A stretch of 64,000 nt of DNA from Coptis chinensis. Lineage: Eukaryota > Streptophyta > Magnoliopsida > Ranunculales > Ranunculaceae. Below are positions 22,124 to 33,386 of this stretch, piece after piece. Every line of letters begins with the position of its first letter. The first letter of the stretch is position 1. A program made the translations under genes and the position numbers. The stretch spans positions 10,583,001 to 10,647,000 of the forward strand of contig CM027378.1 in the NCBI GenBank assembly GCA_015680905.1, read 5' to 3'. The notes beneath the pieces were generated by a model. It searched no databases. It had not been told where the DNA came from and worked only from the letters and a program-made list of their open reading frames with translations.

Positions 22124-22128
22124 AGGAT
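22124..22128. repeat. Target site duplication AGGAT (right) of the inner element
   Basis: It matches 17204-17208 exactly. The host gag-protease frame begins just beyond. Confidence 0.85.
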
Positions 22129-23122
22129 TTAAAAAATTATGAAGCACAGGAGAAACAAAAGGATCGAGTGCAAACTCGAGATACCTTTGAAAGGGTGGAA
22201 GGAGGGGAGTCGAGGCGGATGTTGTGCAAAGTAGTTCTTGATAGGGTGACTCATCACCTGCTCTAAGAAACTCATCGAATTCTTCATCTAGCTTGGTCAT
22301 ATCCACTTTACTATGGTATTCCTTTATATCTTTGAGAAAGTCATCTATCTCGTCCTCATCCATAATATGTGTATCGACTAGTGTAGGGATAAAAATGTTG
22401 GAGTCTGAACTTTCAAAGGAAAGAAATTTGGGCATCTGATTATCAGGGAACGTGTTGTTGAAATAATATCGAGCGAAGCTCTCGATCATGCTAACCTCTC
22501 CATCCATAGACGAATCGGGTAACTGTGTCTTTGTTTTAAAAACATTTACTTCAACATAAAGATGGCCAAAAGACATGGACATCGAACCATCGCGGCAATT
22601 TATGAGCGCATTGGCAGTTGCCAGGAAATGACGCCCTAAGATGATCGGGACAGACTCGTTAGCGACTTTTGTATCGAGGATGACGAAATCAGCCGGATAG
22701 TAGAAATCCTGAACCTTTACCAGCACGTTTTCAACCACCCCCTTAGGATACTTAATAGACCGATCAGCTAATTGCAACGTCATTTTAGTGGGTTGCATCT
22801 CCTCTAGACCTATTTGTCTATACAAATAAAATGGGAGTAAGTTAACACTATCCCCCAGGTCTAATAACGCAGTCGTTGTATAGGAATCTCCTAAGGTGCA
22901 TTGTACAGTAGGACGACCAGGGTCCTTGTACTTAACAATTCCGTTATGTTCAGATAGAGTTGGGAATTGTTCTGTTAAAAAGGCGTCTTTTGGTATATTG
23001 GTCTTACGCCTAATAGTACACAACTCCTTAAGAAACTTAGCATGGTGTGGTAGCTTTTTAATAGCTTCGAGGAAGGGAAGGTTTATAGTTAGATTCTTGA
23101 AAACGTCCCTTAATCTCCTCAT
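22129..23122 (-). pseudogene. Protease region of Athila-like gag-pro, with an unusual C-terminus
   Basis: One open frame on the minus strand (23122 to about 22121). It carries the conserved pre-protease block (FKNLTINLPFLEAIKK, KFLKELC) and then a retropepsin-type domain (TTALLDLGDSVNLLPF, ADFVILD, ESVPIILGRHFLATANALI). The active-site triplet reads DLG instead of DTG or DSG, which should inactivate it. After SMDGEVSMIESFARYYFNNTFP the frame diverges from the full-length element and ends in a tail found only here (DEDEIDDFLKDIKEY). This is where RT should start in a complete pol, so the frame marks the deletion edge. Confidence 0.85.
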
Positions 23123-24968
23123 AATTTGTATCCCTAGTTAACATGGCTAATTTTTGCGAAACGGTGGTTTCTCTCTATATTTAGCATATGTATCACCTGG
23201 ATGTTTAACCTTGGCTTTCTGTTTCTTAGGTTGTGTTGTAACTGGTACCTCTACAGTGGTAGGCTTTTCAGTTTCTATTTCGGTATCTAGTAAAGTAGCT
23301 GGTGTAGGGACAACTGGTGGGGTAACTATAGGCATAATTACGTTGTTATCAACCACTCTGCCAGAACGGAGAGTGGTGATGGCATTTAGCTCACCTACAT
23401 TTTTATTTTCATTACTAGTATTACCGGTTACCTCAAAGGCTGCGTTTGTTATTTTAGGATTAGGTATCGCGTGACCTGGAAACACACCTTTGGGTTGGGC
23501 TTTATCTTGGCCTAACTGTTGGCTTAAATTATTAACGGATTGTAGAATCTGTTGGTTAGATTGAGCCATGGTTTGGAAGAGTTGTTGGCTCACCTGTATG
23601 AAGGTGTCAAGACGATCCGTTTGTGTGGGTGTAGTGGTCACGGGTGGTGTGACTGGAACTATCTCGCGTTGATTATTTATGGGCGGATTGTGATAGTTAT
23701 TATTTACCAGAACGATACCTCTATTAGCATTATAATTATTATAATTACCTTGACCTTGTGCTTGACCTTGTCGAGGTTGCACTTGGTTGTTATAATTATT
23801 ATAATTACCCTGACCCTGTCCTTGTCGTGGTGGAGCTTGGTATAACTGTGCGTTGCCCTAACATATTAATTATTGTACCCTGGAGGTGTGACTTGTTGGT
23901 TATTTCTCCAACCGAAGTTGGGATTTTGTCTCCAAGGGGCGTTAGGTTCACTATTAATGGAACAAGCATGTTCATAGGCTATAGGACAGTGGGAGTCGGG
24001 ATGCTCAGGACTCCAATAGAAACTACATGGATTGGAATTTACATTCTTGACGGGGATAAGCTTTTGTTGTACAGAAATGGCCTCTACCTTTTTAGTGAGT
24101 GATTCGATTAGAGTTTTAAGCTCGGGATCGTGTTTTATCTCAAACATACCGGGCCCTTAATCGTATTAGAAGAACTAGCGGAGCGGTGGATATCGTCACT
24201 ACCCCCAGTTGTTATTTAAACTTAGTTTGATCCTCTCTAAAATTTATAAGCCTCAGAGGCCTCCTTTACTTAGGAAACTACCCCCATTCATTATGTCAAG
24301 GACTTCTTTATGGTGGTGTAGAAGTCCTTTGAAAAAGGCACGAACTAACGTGTCTTTCGCTAGGTTATGATGTGGACACTCTATAAGGAGTTCGGTGAAA
24401 CGATTTCAAGCCTTTGAAAATGATTCATGAGGATTTTGTTGAAAGAAATGAATCTTGGAAAGCATCTCATCCGTCTTTAGGGGTGGGTAAAAATGCTCCA
24501 TAAACAGTTGAACAAGTTTAGCCCACGAGTCCACAAAATTAGGCGCTTGGGCAGTTAACCAAGACGCCGCCTTATCGGCTAAAGTGAAGGAAAATACCCT
24601 GAGTTTAATTTGTTCAGCACCCACCGTAGGATGGTGGAATGTTGTAAGAATTTGTTCAATCCCTACGCGTAATGCCGATAAGGTTTTTCATGGTCTAAAC
24701 CATGAAAAACGGGTAACAAATTAAAAATATTTGGGGGGATTCGGAAATCCCCCACTGGGTCTGCTAGAACGATGCAAGATTTGGGGTTATCGCTTAAGGC
24801 TTTATAAAAGTCAGAGAGAGGAGTCTCTCCTTCTTCGGGCATTATGTCAGGTAGAGTATGTGGAATAGTAGCTAGAGGTGCAATGAGTGGTATACTAGAT
24901 AGGCGTGCTTGTTGACGTTGCCGTGTAATTACGTTAGGTGTTTTTGTTCGACCAGACCTTAATCTCAT
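23123..24968 (-). pseudogene. gag of the minus-strand Athila-like derivative
   Basis: It starts with ATG at 24968 (MRLRSGRTKTPNVI). It continues in several frames through IPPNIFNLLPVFHGLDHEKPY, EQIKLRVFSFTLADKAASWL (the retrotransposon gag core), FMEHFYPPLKTDEMLSKI and LIECPHHNLAKDTLVRAFFKGL. A Gln/Asn-rich region (QGQGNYNNYNAN) and a Pro/Thr-rich stretch before the protease follow. The zinc knuckle seen as CNLCLSPEHPDSYC in the + copy reads CSFYWSPEHPDSHC here, so a Cys is lost. Frame breaks lie near 24663, 24400, 24160, 23850 and 23147. Confidence 0.85.
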
Positions 24969-25345
24969 ACAAGGCTAAGACCAAACTTAACTAAACACGA
25001 CAACACTCCGACCAATCCTGATATACTAGTATAAATCTCTAACGGAAGATGCGAGGTGTGGAAGAAAGGAATACCTGATTGCGTCCTTGCTTCGCTTATG
25101 AATAACGTCTTGTTTACGCGTGTTCAGTATATATAACAAGTTAGAACACTGAAAAACTTGAAAAATCGAAGTTCGAAACAAACCTGTGGAAATCCGGCAA
25201 AATTCAGCGAGAGAGATGACCGGTTGGAGCAGTTTGTAACCGGTATGCGTTGAGGTGGGAGTGTGTATTGGGTTTTTGCTGTTGGGCTTCACTTTTGGGC
25301 TTAGGCTGGAGGCTGCCTGATCGAATTCTAGTGGTGCCCAATACA
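24969..25345 (-). other. Leader of the minus-strand element, 5' truncated
   Basis: It matches 49680-49850 of the full-length element (TTTTTCAGTGTTCTAACTT, GAACACGCGTAAA.AAGACG). Similarity fades toward 25345, and no primer binding site or 5' LTR follows to the right. Confidence 0.65.
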
Positions 25346-27992
25346 ACACTCTTAACCATTGACCAATCTAATTTCGTCGGTTGAGTCGCAGGTTAGACCT
25401 TTAGTTTAAATAGAATTAATGTGGAAAATTAAATAGAGATGTAGCTCTTAAATTTTCTTGGCATATAAGAATTGAGGGCTCAAATCCCTCCACCTCCAAG
25501 AAATTTTTTATTCCTTTTTCTTCCTCTTTTTAAGTTTTTATCTTTACTCGGTAAATTTTATTTCTGTTGTCTTGCGAACCAGTTATTTGCCTTATTGGTA
25601 TAACTTCGTAAGGTATTTTGACTTCAACAGAATGGATTTTGTGGCAAACACATGGGTCACTTTCACTAAAAACAAAGAAGTACTATTTATGCAAAATTGC
25701 AAACAAGGATAATATACGGTAAGTCTGTGGTAGTTTATACTAGATTGCTCTCTAATTGTTACAAACCATGTGGTATAAGCCGTGGTTAAACACAAAATTA
25801 ATTAGCCTAACTAGTTGATGTAAGTTGTGACTTACAAATTAAATCTCCATTTCTTTAAAATACTAGCCATTTGGCCCGGCCTATGGCCGGACTTGCTACA
25901 TAGATAGCTAATGACTCAAAAACCTAAAATCCACTTGAATAAATAATATATGTATATTGATAGCTAATGATTCACTGCTTATAAATATATATATATACTT
26001 TGTTTAATGGGTTTATGTTTTTCTAATTTTTTTTGAAGTATTATTGTCATAAATAACACAATGAAATGAAGAAAATAAGGGCCACATTTTGACATATACT
26101 TTATAGGGAATTGAAGAGATGAAGAAAACCTAGAAATTTGATTCCATAATAAGAACAAATTAAACCAAATAACAGGAACTCTACTAATTGGAAATTGACC
26201 TTGTGAGTCATGACAAAGACGTAAATCTTGGGCAACAAATCTTTAACAATTCTGATATACTTGGAAAACGTTATATAACCACTCAACAAAGTGATTATCT
26301 TTAAAGCACAGATCTTAGACTTGTAAAAACGTATAATAATATATATCTGAAGCAAAGTGATTATCTTACCTTGAGGAAGAACTTACCATGGGGAAGAACT
26401 TTATTTGGTGGGTGGTGAGGTTGAAGATCGAATGACACTGATCGAATAGGCATTAAGAGAGTGGGTAAGGCTAAGTTCAAATTAAACAGGTGGCACATCC
26501 ACGTGACATGAAATAAAAATCATACTGTTGGAATAGTTGTATTTTCCAGAAATTATAAGCTGCACAAAAAATTTCATGGAAATTAATTTGGAAATAGAAG
26601 ATTACATTTTGTGGGACAGGAGTTGCATATATCACTAAATGAAATGAAAAACACAATGTAAGGAGGAACCTTGAATCCTGCCTGACATGAAAATATCCAA
26701 GTTCAAACTTAGTCGGGGTGCCATCCACATGACCTGAAACAGTAATTTATGTTAGAATAGCTATATTTGCCTTGGAAATGAGAAGTCGTCTAAAAATTTT
26801 ACTTCAAATTCACTTGAAAATAGAAAATTAAATAATGTTGGACAGGGGTTCCATACATTTCTAAATGAGATGAAAAGCGCAATCAAAGGAGGAACCTTGA
26901 ACCCCTTTATATCCTAAAATTATTAAAAAAAAAATGGGCATCATAATTTTGGTCATTGACCACTCCAAATCATCTATTTAGGCATTTAGCCACTTGGTAG
27001 GAAGATGACATTGTCTACTGAAGTGCGCTAGGACTCTTTTCAATATGTCGTTTTCGATATATAAGCTTCATCTTATATATATCACTGTACAGTAACATAG
27101 AATTATGTCTCTTTTGTTCTACCAATCCACAATTCAAAAAAAAAAATGTAATTCCTCAAATTCACGCAAATTCTCCATTTATCTTCATCAAGACTATCAA
27201 TATATATTATCAATATAGATAAATCTCTCCACTGATATATTTATAGCTATCATATTTTATGATCTCAGGCAATACCGCGTACTATTGATATGGGGAGTTG
27301 TAGTCTATCCTTTTAAGATGCTAATAAATCAGTTTCACTTAAAGGATAAAAATGTCATTCTTACATCAATATGTTCATACCTTATGAGGCTGGAGAATCA
27401 TATGGTAATGGGAATACTAATTAGGAACATCCAGTAGATGGCGCTCTAATTTATAATTACAAAGAACCTGATTATCAGCAATGTTCAATACTCCCTCAAT
27501 CCAATTAAACTAACCATCAGCTGAGTATATCTCATCGTGGTTCCAGCTACACGGCTGCCATAGTTGTTTACAGCTCCCTTTCTAAGGATTTAGGCATGGT
27601 TGAGAAGAGTAGCACTTGGTAGCGATCCATTATAAAAAGTCTGAATAAAACAATCAATCTAAATGCACCGTTATATACCCCATTTGAAGCCTCATAATAT
27701 ATTATAACACTAATTGCTTATTATGTAATTTTTTTACTTTTTGAAAGCCATGCTAATAATGTGGCCTATGAGTGTCAAAGAAATTAAACAATCTACTAAA
27801 ACTTGAGTCCAAATACCAAAGTTTAACTATAAAAAAAAACACAATTAAAACCCCAAAAGCAGCACCCAACTTTTAAATTGCATAGAAATAAAATTCTAAA
27901 AAGCTTCTAAGCAATAAGAACAATATGCTAAAACGTACAATACCTTCTATCTAATCAACTAATCCAACCAGAAGATTAACAATTATCTTTAT
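25346..27992. other. AT-rich intergenic DNA
   Basis: No convincing gene. A tandem duplication of about 230 bp lies at 26488-26916. TA-rich runs occur near 25985 and 27190-27250. Short open frames here have no recognisable motif. Confidence 0.5.
26488..26916. repeat. Imperfect tandem duplication, period about 229 bp
   Basis: Unit 1 runs from GGTGGCACATCCACGTGAC and unit 2 from GGTGCCATCCACATGACC. Each continues with a GTTGGAATAGTTGTAT- or GTTAGAATAGCTATAT-type segment and a GGAGGAACCTTGAA segment near its end. Identity is moderate. Confidence 0.7.
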
Positions 27993-28899
27993 CTAACACC
28001 CACATAGACGAAGAACCAAATGAATTGTGGCGTCTTCCTTAATATTGTAGTCGTCCAAACTGCGCGAAGGCTCAAGCTGCATCGCACCGTAGATGAGCCT
28101 TTGCGACCTTATATGTATTCCCTCCTGCTCTTCAATCATTTCTTGCACATTTTGAACAGTATAAGATCCATCCACTCTGCAATTAATCAATTTACCTGAA
28201 GGCACCCTAATGAATATTTGCATGTTGTCACTTCTCAAATTCAATGTCTGTCCTTCTGAAAAATGTAAGTCTGCTAAAGTCATATCATTCTCCAGCTCCA
28301 CCTTGTCAAGCCCGAGTTTACGTTTTGCCAATTGGGATCCCCACCATGCTTTCAATCAGGAACTTGACATTCAGAACCATAAACCATCTTTTCACTTTAA
28401 GACTAAAAGTTCTATTTTTTTCAGTAGTAACCGATATTAGCATTGTATCTCCCAAACGAAAGACTGCATAAATTGTTGACCCTCCCTCAATGTTATAACT
28501 TGCAATCGTTCAACCATCATCCAGTTCTTCTCCTAAGTAGAAAAGCACTTGTTGGCCAACAGAGATACCCTCCTTGTTCTGTATCTTGCGCTTGATAGTA
28601 AGGACTGTGTCCCTCATACCCACATCAAGTGTTATTGGCTTCCCAGTCTGCAACATCTTTACATGTATTTTTGTTCGGAATCCTGAATCCAGAAAGACAC
28701 TGATGATTGAGCCATTCTTTATGTCATAATCAACAACCTTTTGCTCATTCTGAAGCCAATCTTCCGCAAAAGACACACTCTTCAGATTTACCATAGATAT
28801 ACCTTCCAATTTTGAAAATTTAGTTCTCACGTTTTGGATTGTGTCAGACTTCTTCACCTCTCTCTATGCAGTTTTAACCACAATACCTTTAATAACCAT
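27993..28899 (-). pseudogene. Polyubiquitin-like gene of four ubiquitin-like domains, broken
   Basis: Read from ATG at 28899, four ubiquitin-like repeats follow. (1) VIKGIVVKTA / KKSDTIQNVRTKF. (2) KIHVKMLQTGKPITLDVG / DTVLTIKRKIQNKEGI / LDDG..IASYNIEGGSTI. (3) A poorly kept repeat at about 28470-28210. (4) [13 protein letters not shown] / [14 protein letters not shown] / [19 protein letters not shown]. The end is LRLCGC where ubiquitin has LRLRGG, so it would not release or conjugate like ubiquitin. In-frame stops at 28864-28866 and 28510-28512, and a frameshift near 28340, break it. The fold family is clear. It is a divergent ubiquitin-like polyprotein of the kind plants have in multiple copies, and no introns are seen. 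Confidence 0.75.
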
Positions 28900-29899
28900 G
28901 CCAGAAATCAAAATACAATAAAATCAGTATTTTGCTTAAAAAGTCGTCCACACAAAATTTATAGAGTTAATCAAAGTTGAGGCTTGCAGTACAGAACCCC
29001 CCTGAAAGAGGAGTAGTTACTGAGCTAATCTTGTGCGGTATCTTAAAGATTCTGGTGTATCTTGTGATTCCCACTCCCAGCCTCATTAACGCCCTCTTTT
29101 ATTTAATTTTACCCTGATCAACAACATTGATACGTTTTGCTAATAAATTCAGGAATGACAACCCGTAAACCAAAGAGATCCTCCATTCAAAAAACGGAAA
29201 GTTGAGCCAACTCAAGGTATGGGCATATGTCAGATTTTAATCTCTTGTAGAAAGTTGATAATGATGTTGTTACTTACTTGATGTCTTTGCTTTTTCCCTT
29301 CTTCACCCATTGCCACCCCATCATCTTGGCTTAACAGCTACTGCGAGTCTACCTAAGTCTATGTTTAAGTCAGCGATGTCTTCAACACATACTGGCAAGG
29401 GCAGATTCTCAGTCTCACCGGTACCATCTCCACCAGAGAAGTCAAGGCCTTCAGAATCTCCCTTTCGCAATTCTTCAAAGGGTCAAATATGACTATACAC
29501 TTTCATTTCATCCCAAACTTATAGGATCACCCTGTGCATAATGAAGAATCTATCCTAGATGGGAAATTTGTTCGAGTCATCCACTACTATACACTACAAA
29601 GATGGAATCGTTAACCTACATGTGTTCTACAGGTAAAGAATAAAAATGGTGTTTCAAAGACTACCTACCGAATGCAAACTTTTCCCAGGGCTGAGCCTCT
29701 GGTATATTGGAGAAGAAGGTTGAGATTTCTCAAACTCAGAGAACTTTACTGCCGCCAAATGACATACGTTTTCTATTTTTAAACAATTTTTGCTATAATT
29801 ATCACTCTGAAAGTCTGAATCAAATAATTTCAAATAAATGATACAAGTATACATTGCAATATCCTTACTGAAATAGTATAGTAGTACACACGCAAAATT
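28900..29899. other. Region with exon-like fragments, not identified
   Basis: On the + strand 29310-29492 encodes a Ser/Pro-rich stretch (KSMFKSAMSSTHTGKGRFSV, then PVPSPPEKSRPSESPF). On the minus strand about 29770-29660 encodes KFSEFEKSQPSSPIYQRLSP. Both look like low-complexity exon pieces of plant genes, but I cannot name them. The rest is AT-rich. Confidence 0.35.
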
Positions 29900-30862
29900 C
29901 TATAATTGAACAAAATCAGGTGACTTGGTCAAGTCAATGATCTTTTGACTGACCCAATTGTTTCTTTTCTTCTTTCTACGGAATGAATAACCTCAACCTT
30001 AGGTGTAGTGAAAAGACTCGTAGCAGGTGGTGGTTGATTTTTGTCAGCAAATAATGGAGTCTGTTGACACTTATTTGGTGCTCAACCGCTTTAACGAACT
30101 GAAAGTTCTTGGATAACGGTGTCTTCCGCGGGGGTATCAATAAGAGAATAGTAGAGTCTACCATCGACATGACTACCCGATTAGATAAGTCATTTGGTAG
30201 AGCTGATTTCGAGATAATGAAGTCCACTGGTGGACAACCTACTTCTGTCAGTCAACCCAAGGATGTCTCTGTTTTGAACCCAAGCATCTGCCTGATCTCC
30301 ACCTAGGGAGAACGGATCTCCTGTCTGTCTTAACTATTATGATTATAACCTGGTATGCTGCCCATTGATATATCAGCTACTCCTACAGGTCTGTTGGGAC
30401 CTCCATTTTCAGTATCTTCATCTACATCATCCAAATCATTATCTTCCAGTTCATCCAGGTCACCCGTGTAGCATGGAAGTTCATCCATTGGATAAAATTG
30501 GACTTTCATTTGCTTCGGCAAACTTGAGGAACCAACAGTATTCTTCATGTATTTTGTAGAAAAGAAGTTCCCGTGAGCTTCAAAATTTGGACAATAAAAG
30601 CAAAAGAGTGAAACCGCTTTAATCGGGTTTATTCTTAAGCAAAGCGATAAAGTAGGCATAATAACTTTATTTAAAACCTACTATTAGAAGTTTTACCTCT
30701 GCCGGGTGGAAGAGTGAGTATCATGTACATAAGCTTGATCTTACCCACTATCCCGAGAGAGGGATTTCAAACTCCACGGTAGCCTTCCTCACGACCCAAG
30801 GACTCCGTTCATTCCGTTGGGTGTTGCCAGGCCCATTCAAACTTCAAAGTATCATATGAGAT
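29900..30862 (-). pseudogene. SLX1-like structure-specific endonuclease, C-terminal fragment
   Basis: In the minus sense the text LKFEWAWQHP (about 30847-30818) is the hallmark just after the GIY-YIG nuclease fold of SLX1. GIVGKIKLMYMILTLP follows near 30760-30705. Then comes a likely intron (GTAAAACT... to about 30595). NFFSTKYMKNTVGSS, LPKQMKVQFYPMDELPCYTG and an acidic stretch follow (30560-30400). The C-terminal IIDLTKSPDFVQL ends at a stop at 29902-29900. The GIY-YIG domain itself is missing and several frames are needed, so it is a fragment. The retained intron argues for a DNA-level copy and not a processed transcript. Confidence 0.7.
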
Positions 30863-30924
30863 AAGTACTTTGGAACTTGCTTGTCTATTAGTACAAATGT
30901 TGAACACTTGAACCATACATTCAT

Positions 30925-31083
30925 TTGGGATAGTGCTGTTTTGTAAGTTTGCCAACTTTGGAATGATGGTTCTGGGTAAAAATCGTGTTTGCTCCATGTC
31001 CAGTAACTTTTTGCTTCATTTTCTTCCATGGAGGTTGTTTTGTTTTCAAGCAACGGAGTTGTGAGATTATGAGATGAAGTCAT
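30925..31083 (-). pseudogene. N-terminal exon fragment of a plant CAT-type amino-acid transporter
   Basis: ATG at 31083 opens a frame containing SYWTWSKHDFYPEPSFQSWQ and TYKTALSQ. This is the cytosolic N-terminus typical of plant cationic amino-acid transporters of the CAT6/CAT7 type. The transmembrane part does not follow; the frame runs into unrelated sequence and then into the SLX1-like fragment about 65 bp on. I infer a fragment joined to another gene fragment by rearrangement or capture. Confidence 0.6.
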
Positions 31084-31937
31084 ATGATGATATATGTAGT
31101 GAAATTCTGTTTGGATGGAAGTAGAGTCTTTGTATGGTAAGGGGTTTCGGGCGAGAGAGAATTAAGTCTATCATCCTGAACAATTATGGAAGTAGTTTAA
31201 TTTTGGAAGAAGAGAGATTTCGTTTTGTTTAAGAATGGAGATAAGATTTAAGAATGGAGATGAGATAAGATTTAAGAAAGAGATTTTTATCTATTTATCT
31301 ATTTTGGGATTTTATGTATTTTGGGCTACGAACAATTGAAATCGCCAAAAAAAGGCGTAGAATTCATTTTTTTAGATAAAATCTGATGTGTCAGTATGAG
31401 AGAAAAAAGGGGGGCTGACGTGGGTCACTGGGAGCATTCTCAACTACTCAGTATTAATGGTCTTTGATTAAAATAATTTTAGTTTTTCAAATATTGACAA
31501 AATAAATTAAAATTAGTTTGTTTATATATTATTGTGTATAGATTAACAAATGTTTAGCTAAAATAATACGAACTAATTAAGCTCGTGTAGTTGTGTGCAT
31601 GGTGTATGAGTTTAGTTGAAAACTTGTAGTAGACACTAGCTCACCCTAAAACGATTTTCTGACTCTGCCACTAGGGGTGATCATCAAGGACTCTAACACT
31701 CCAGTTGAATTTACTGGATAATCACGTTTCACTTTGTTCTGAGCCTATAAGTTTGGCCTAACTAGTTTAAATAGTCTTCAAAGGTGCCCCATTCTCATTA
31801 AGAGTTAAAACTATTTGCGCACAGTTCTCAATCGAAAGAACACGATAATAATATTTTCATGTTATGTTTCCCAAGAAAATATTGCTATGTGAAGAGGCTA
31901 AGATTTGTCGATCTCTTAAATAAAGATAGGGTTTTAA
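31084..31937. other. Intergenic, no gene seen
   Basis: AT-rich DNA. It has a short duplicated AAGAATGGAGAT.AGAT run near 31230-31280 and a small hairpin CGCC-A7-GGCG near 31344-31358. No transposon ends recognised. Confidence 0.4.
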
Positions 31938-32788
31938 AAATTAGACTCCCCCCCTCCCAAACTCACACACTGTCTCAGTCAACGCATTTTGACCGTTATC
32001 TCGTGGTGAAATACCCCAACTACCCTTTTATGTGTAAAGGGTTTTATAGATCTGCACTCCTATTTGAGACTTGCCCCCCAAACTTACACACCATCTCAGT
32101 CAATGCATTTTGACTGTTATCTCGTGGTGAAATGTCCTGTGTGTACATATTTTAGCAAATGAATATGTGACACGTGGTAACACCTTATTAACCTTCGGTT
32201 ATGGTCTTAGTGTGGGTAGGAAGTACCAGAACACACTTTAAGTATCCTACAGTGTAGCATACTCATAACTAGGATATTTATATAAGGATACTCTTATTAT
32301 GAACAAGCTCAAGTGACAAAATACCCAAGCGTTAAGCTTAAAGTGTAGGATACTCACAGGCAGGATATGTAGGATATTTTTCATTGTTCTTTTATCATCA
32401 ACATAATATTTGTGTTTCTAGATTATGAAAAATCATTACACATGTCCCAACTATGCTTTTTAATCTCGTGGCTTCACAATAAGATTAAAAACATTTAGGA
32501 CATTTCACCATGAGATAATTGCCAAAATGTGTTGACTGAGACGGTGTGTGAGTTTGGGGGGCAAGTCTAATTTTGTTTTCAAATAGGAGTGCAGATCTAT
32601 AAAACCCAAATACTTTAAAATACCTAAAGGGTAGTTAGGGCATTTCACCACGAGATAACGATCAAAATGCGTTGACTGAGACAGTGTGTGAGTTTGGAGG
32701 GGGGGGGGGGTGAATCTAATTTCTCTGAATTTGGAGGGGCAAGTCTAATTTTGTTTTCAAATAGGGGTGCAGATCTATAAAACCCATA
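31938..32788. mobile_element. Foldback-type inverted repeat element
   Basis: The left arm 31938-32138 (CAAACTCACACACTGTCTCA, GTTATCTCGTGGTGAAAT, TTTTATAGATCTGCACTCCT) recurs inverted at 32498-32720. Each arm contains the same roughly 130-bp unit twice. About 360 bp of AT-rich sequence separate the arms, and the right side continues with a further partial unit to 32788. No coding frame. I could not define a target duplication. Confidence 0.7.
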
Positions 32789-33378
32789 AAGATATCTTCA
32801 CATTGATTTTAGGTTCTTTACTTCATGGCATATTAAAAAAATTTAAATGCATAATATCAACTTAAAATTAATCCATAACCCATTAATGTTCGTCGTTGTT
32901 AAGAGTCACATAGTATCAATATATATGTACATAGCTGTTGTGACTTGTTGGGGAAAAAAAATCCAGACTATTTCTAATGTATTACACCGAGTTCTCTATC
33001 AATATTTCTCCAATTTAAGCATGTTGTAGTAGCAATATTTTTGAAGAGGAGATAGGCCTTCTAATAGTTTGATGCAGAACTGTAGCCGTGCTTTGATGTT
33101 CTTAGTGTGTGTTCTTTCAAATTGTATCCATGCATAATTGCTTATTCACTGAAGAGAGGGTTTTATAGGTACATATCTTATAAAAATGCGTAAACAAATT
33201 ACTCAAAATCGTTAGGGCATTTATAAGTTTTAGATTATGTTAACTTTTGGTATATATGATTTTCTAACTATTTTAAATATTGTCACAGATAATCAAAAGT
33301 TTATAAACTTGCCAAATATAGTATAAAAAATGGTAAAAATGAACTGATGTCAACAATTAACTAATTTTTTTTTTTAAT
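32789..33378. other. AT-rich intergenic DNA, nothing recognised
   Basis: No open frame with known motifs, no repeat pair and no RNA gene that I can see. Confidence 0.45.
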
Positions 33379-33386
33379 TTATCGAC
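33379..33386. repeat. 8-bp target duplication TTATCGAC (left)
   Basis: Identical to 34214-34221. The length of 8 bp is the hAT signature. Confidence 0.88.

Larger units (their letters stand above)
10077..25345 (-). mobile_element. Athila-like derivative lacking RT and integrase (minus strand), interrupted at 17209-22123
   Basis: In the minus sense the order is leader (25345 to 24969), gag (24968), protease (to about 22400), about 0.7 kb of unmatched sequence, two extra ORFs, a 1.8 kb 3' untranslated region, a polypurine-like tract and an LTR (11563 to 10077). Each part matches the full-length element at 47853-62784 except RT, RNase H and integrase, which are absent. The 5' LTR is not visible to the right of about 25345. 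A primer binding site also follows the LTR at 10055-10074, so this LTR may have been shared with a second copy. Confidence 0.8.

Noticed and set aside
25450-25515. tRNA-like stretch (GAGGGCTCAAATCCCTC followed by CACCTCCA)
   Set aside because: The T-arm looks convincing, but the whole is about 8 nt too short, with no proper D-arm or anticodon arm. It could be a tRNA-derived SINE remnant, but I cannot support it.
27993-31440. Complete Helitron or Pack-MULE carrying the gene fragments
   Set aside because: I found no matching terminal repeats, no Helitron-type CTRR end after a hairpin that fits, and no target duplication.
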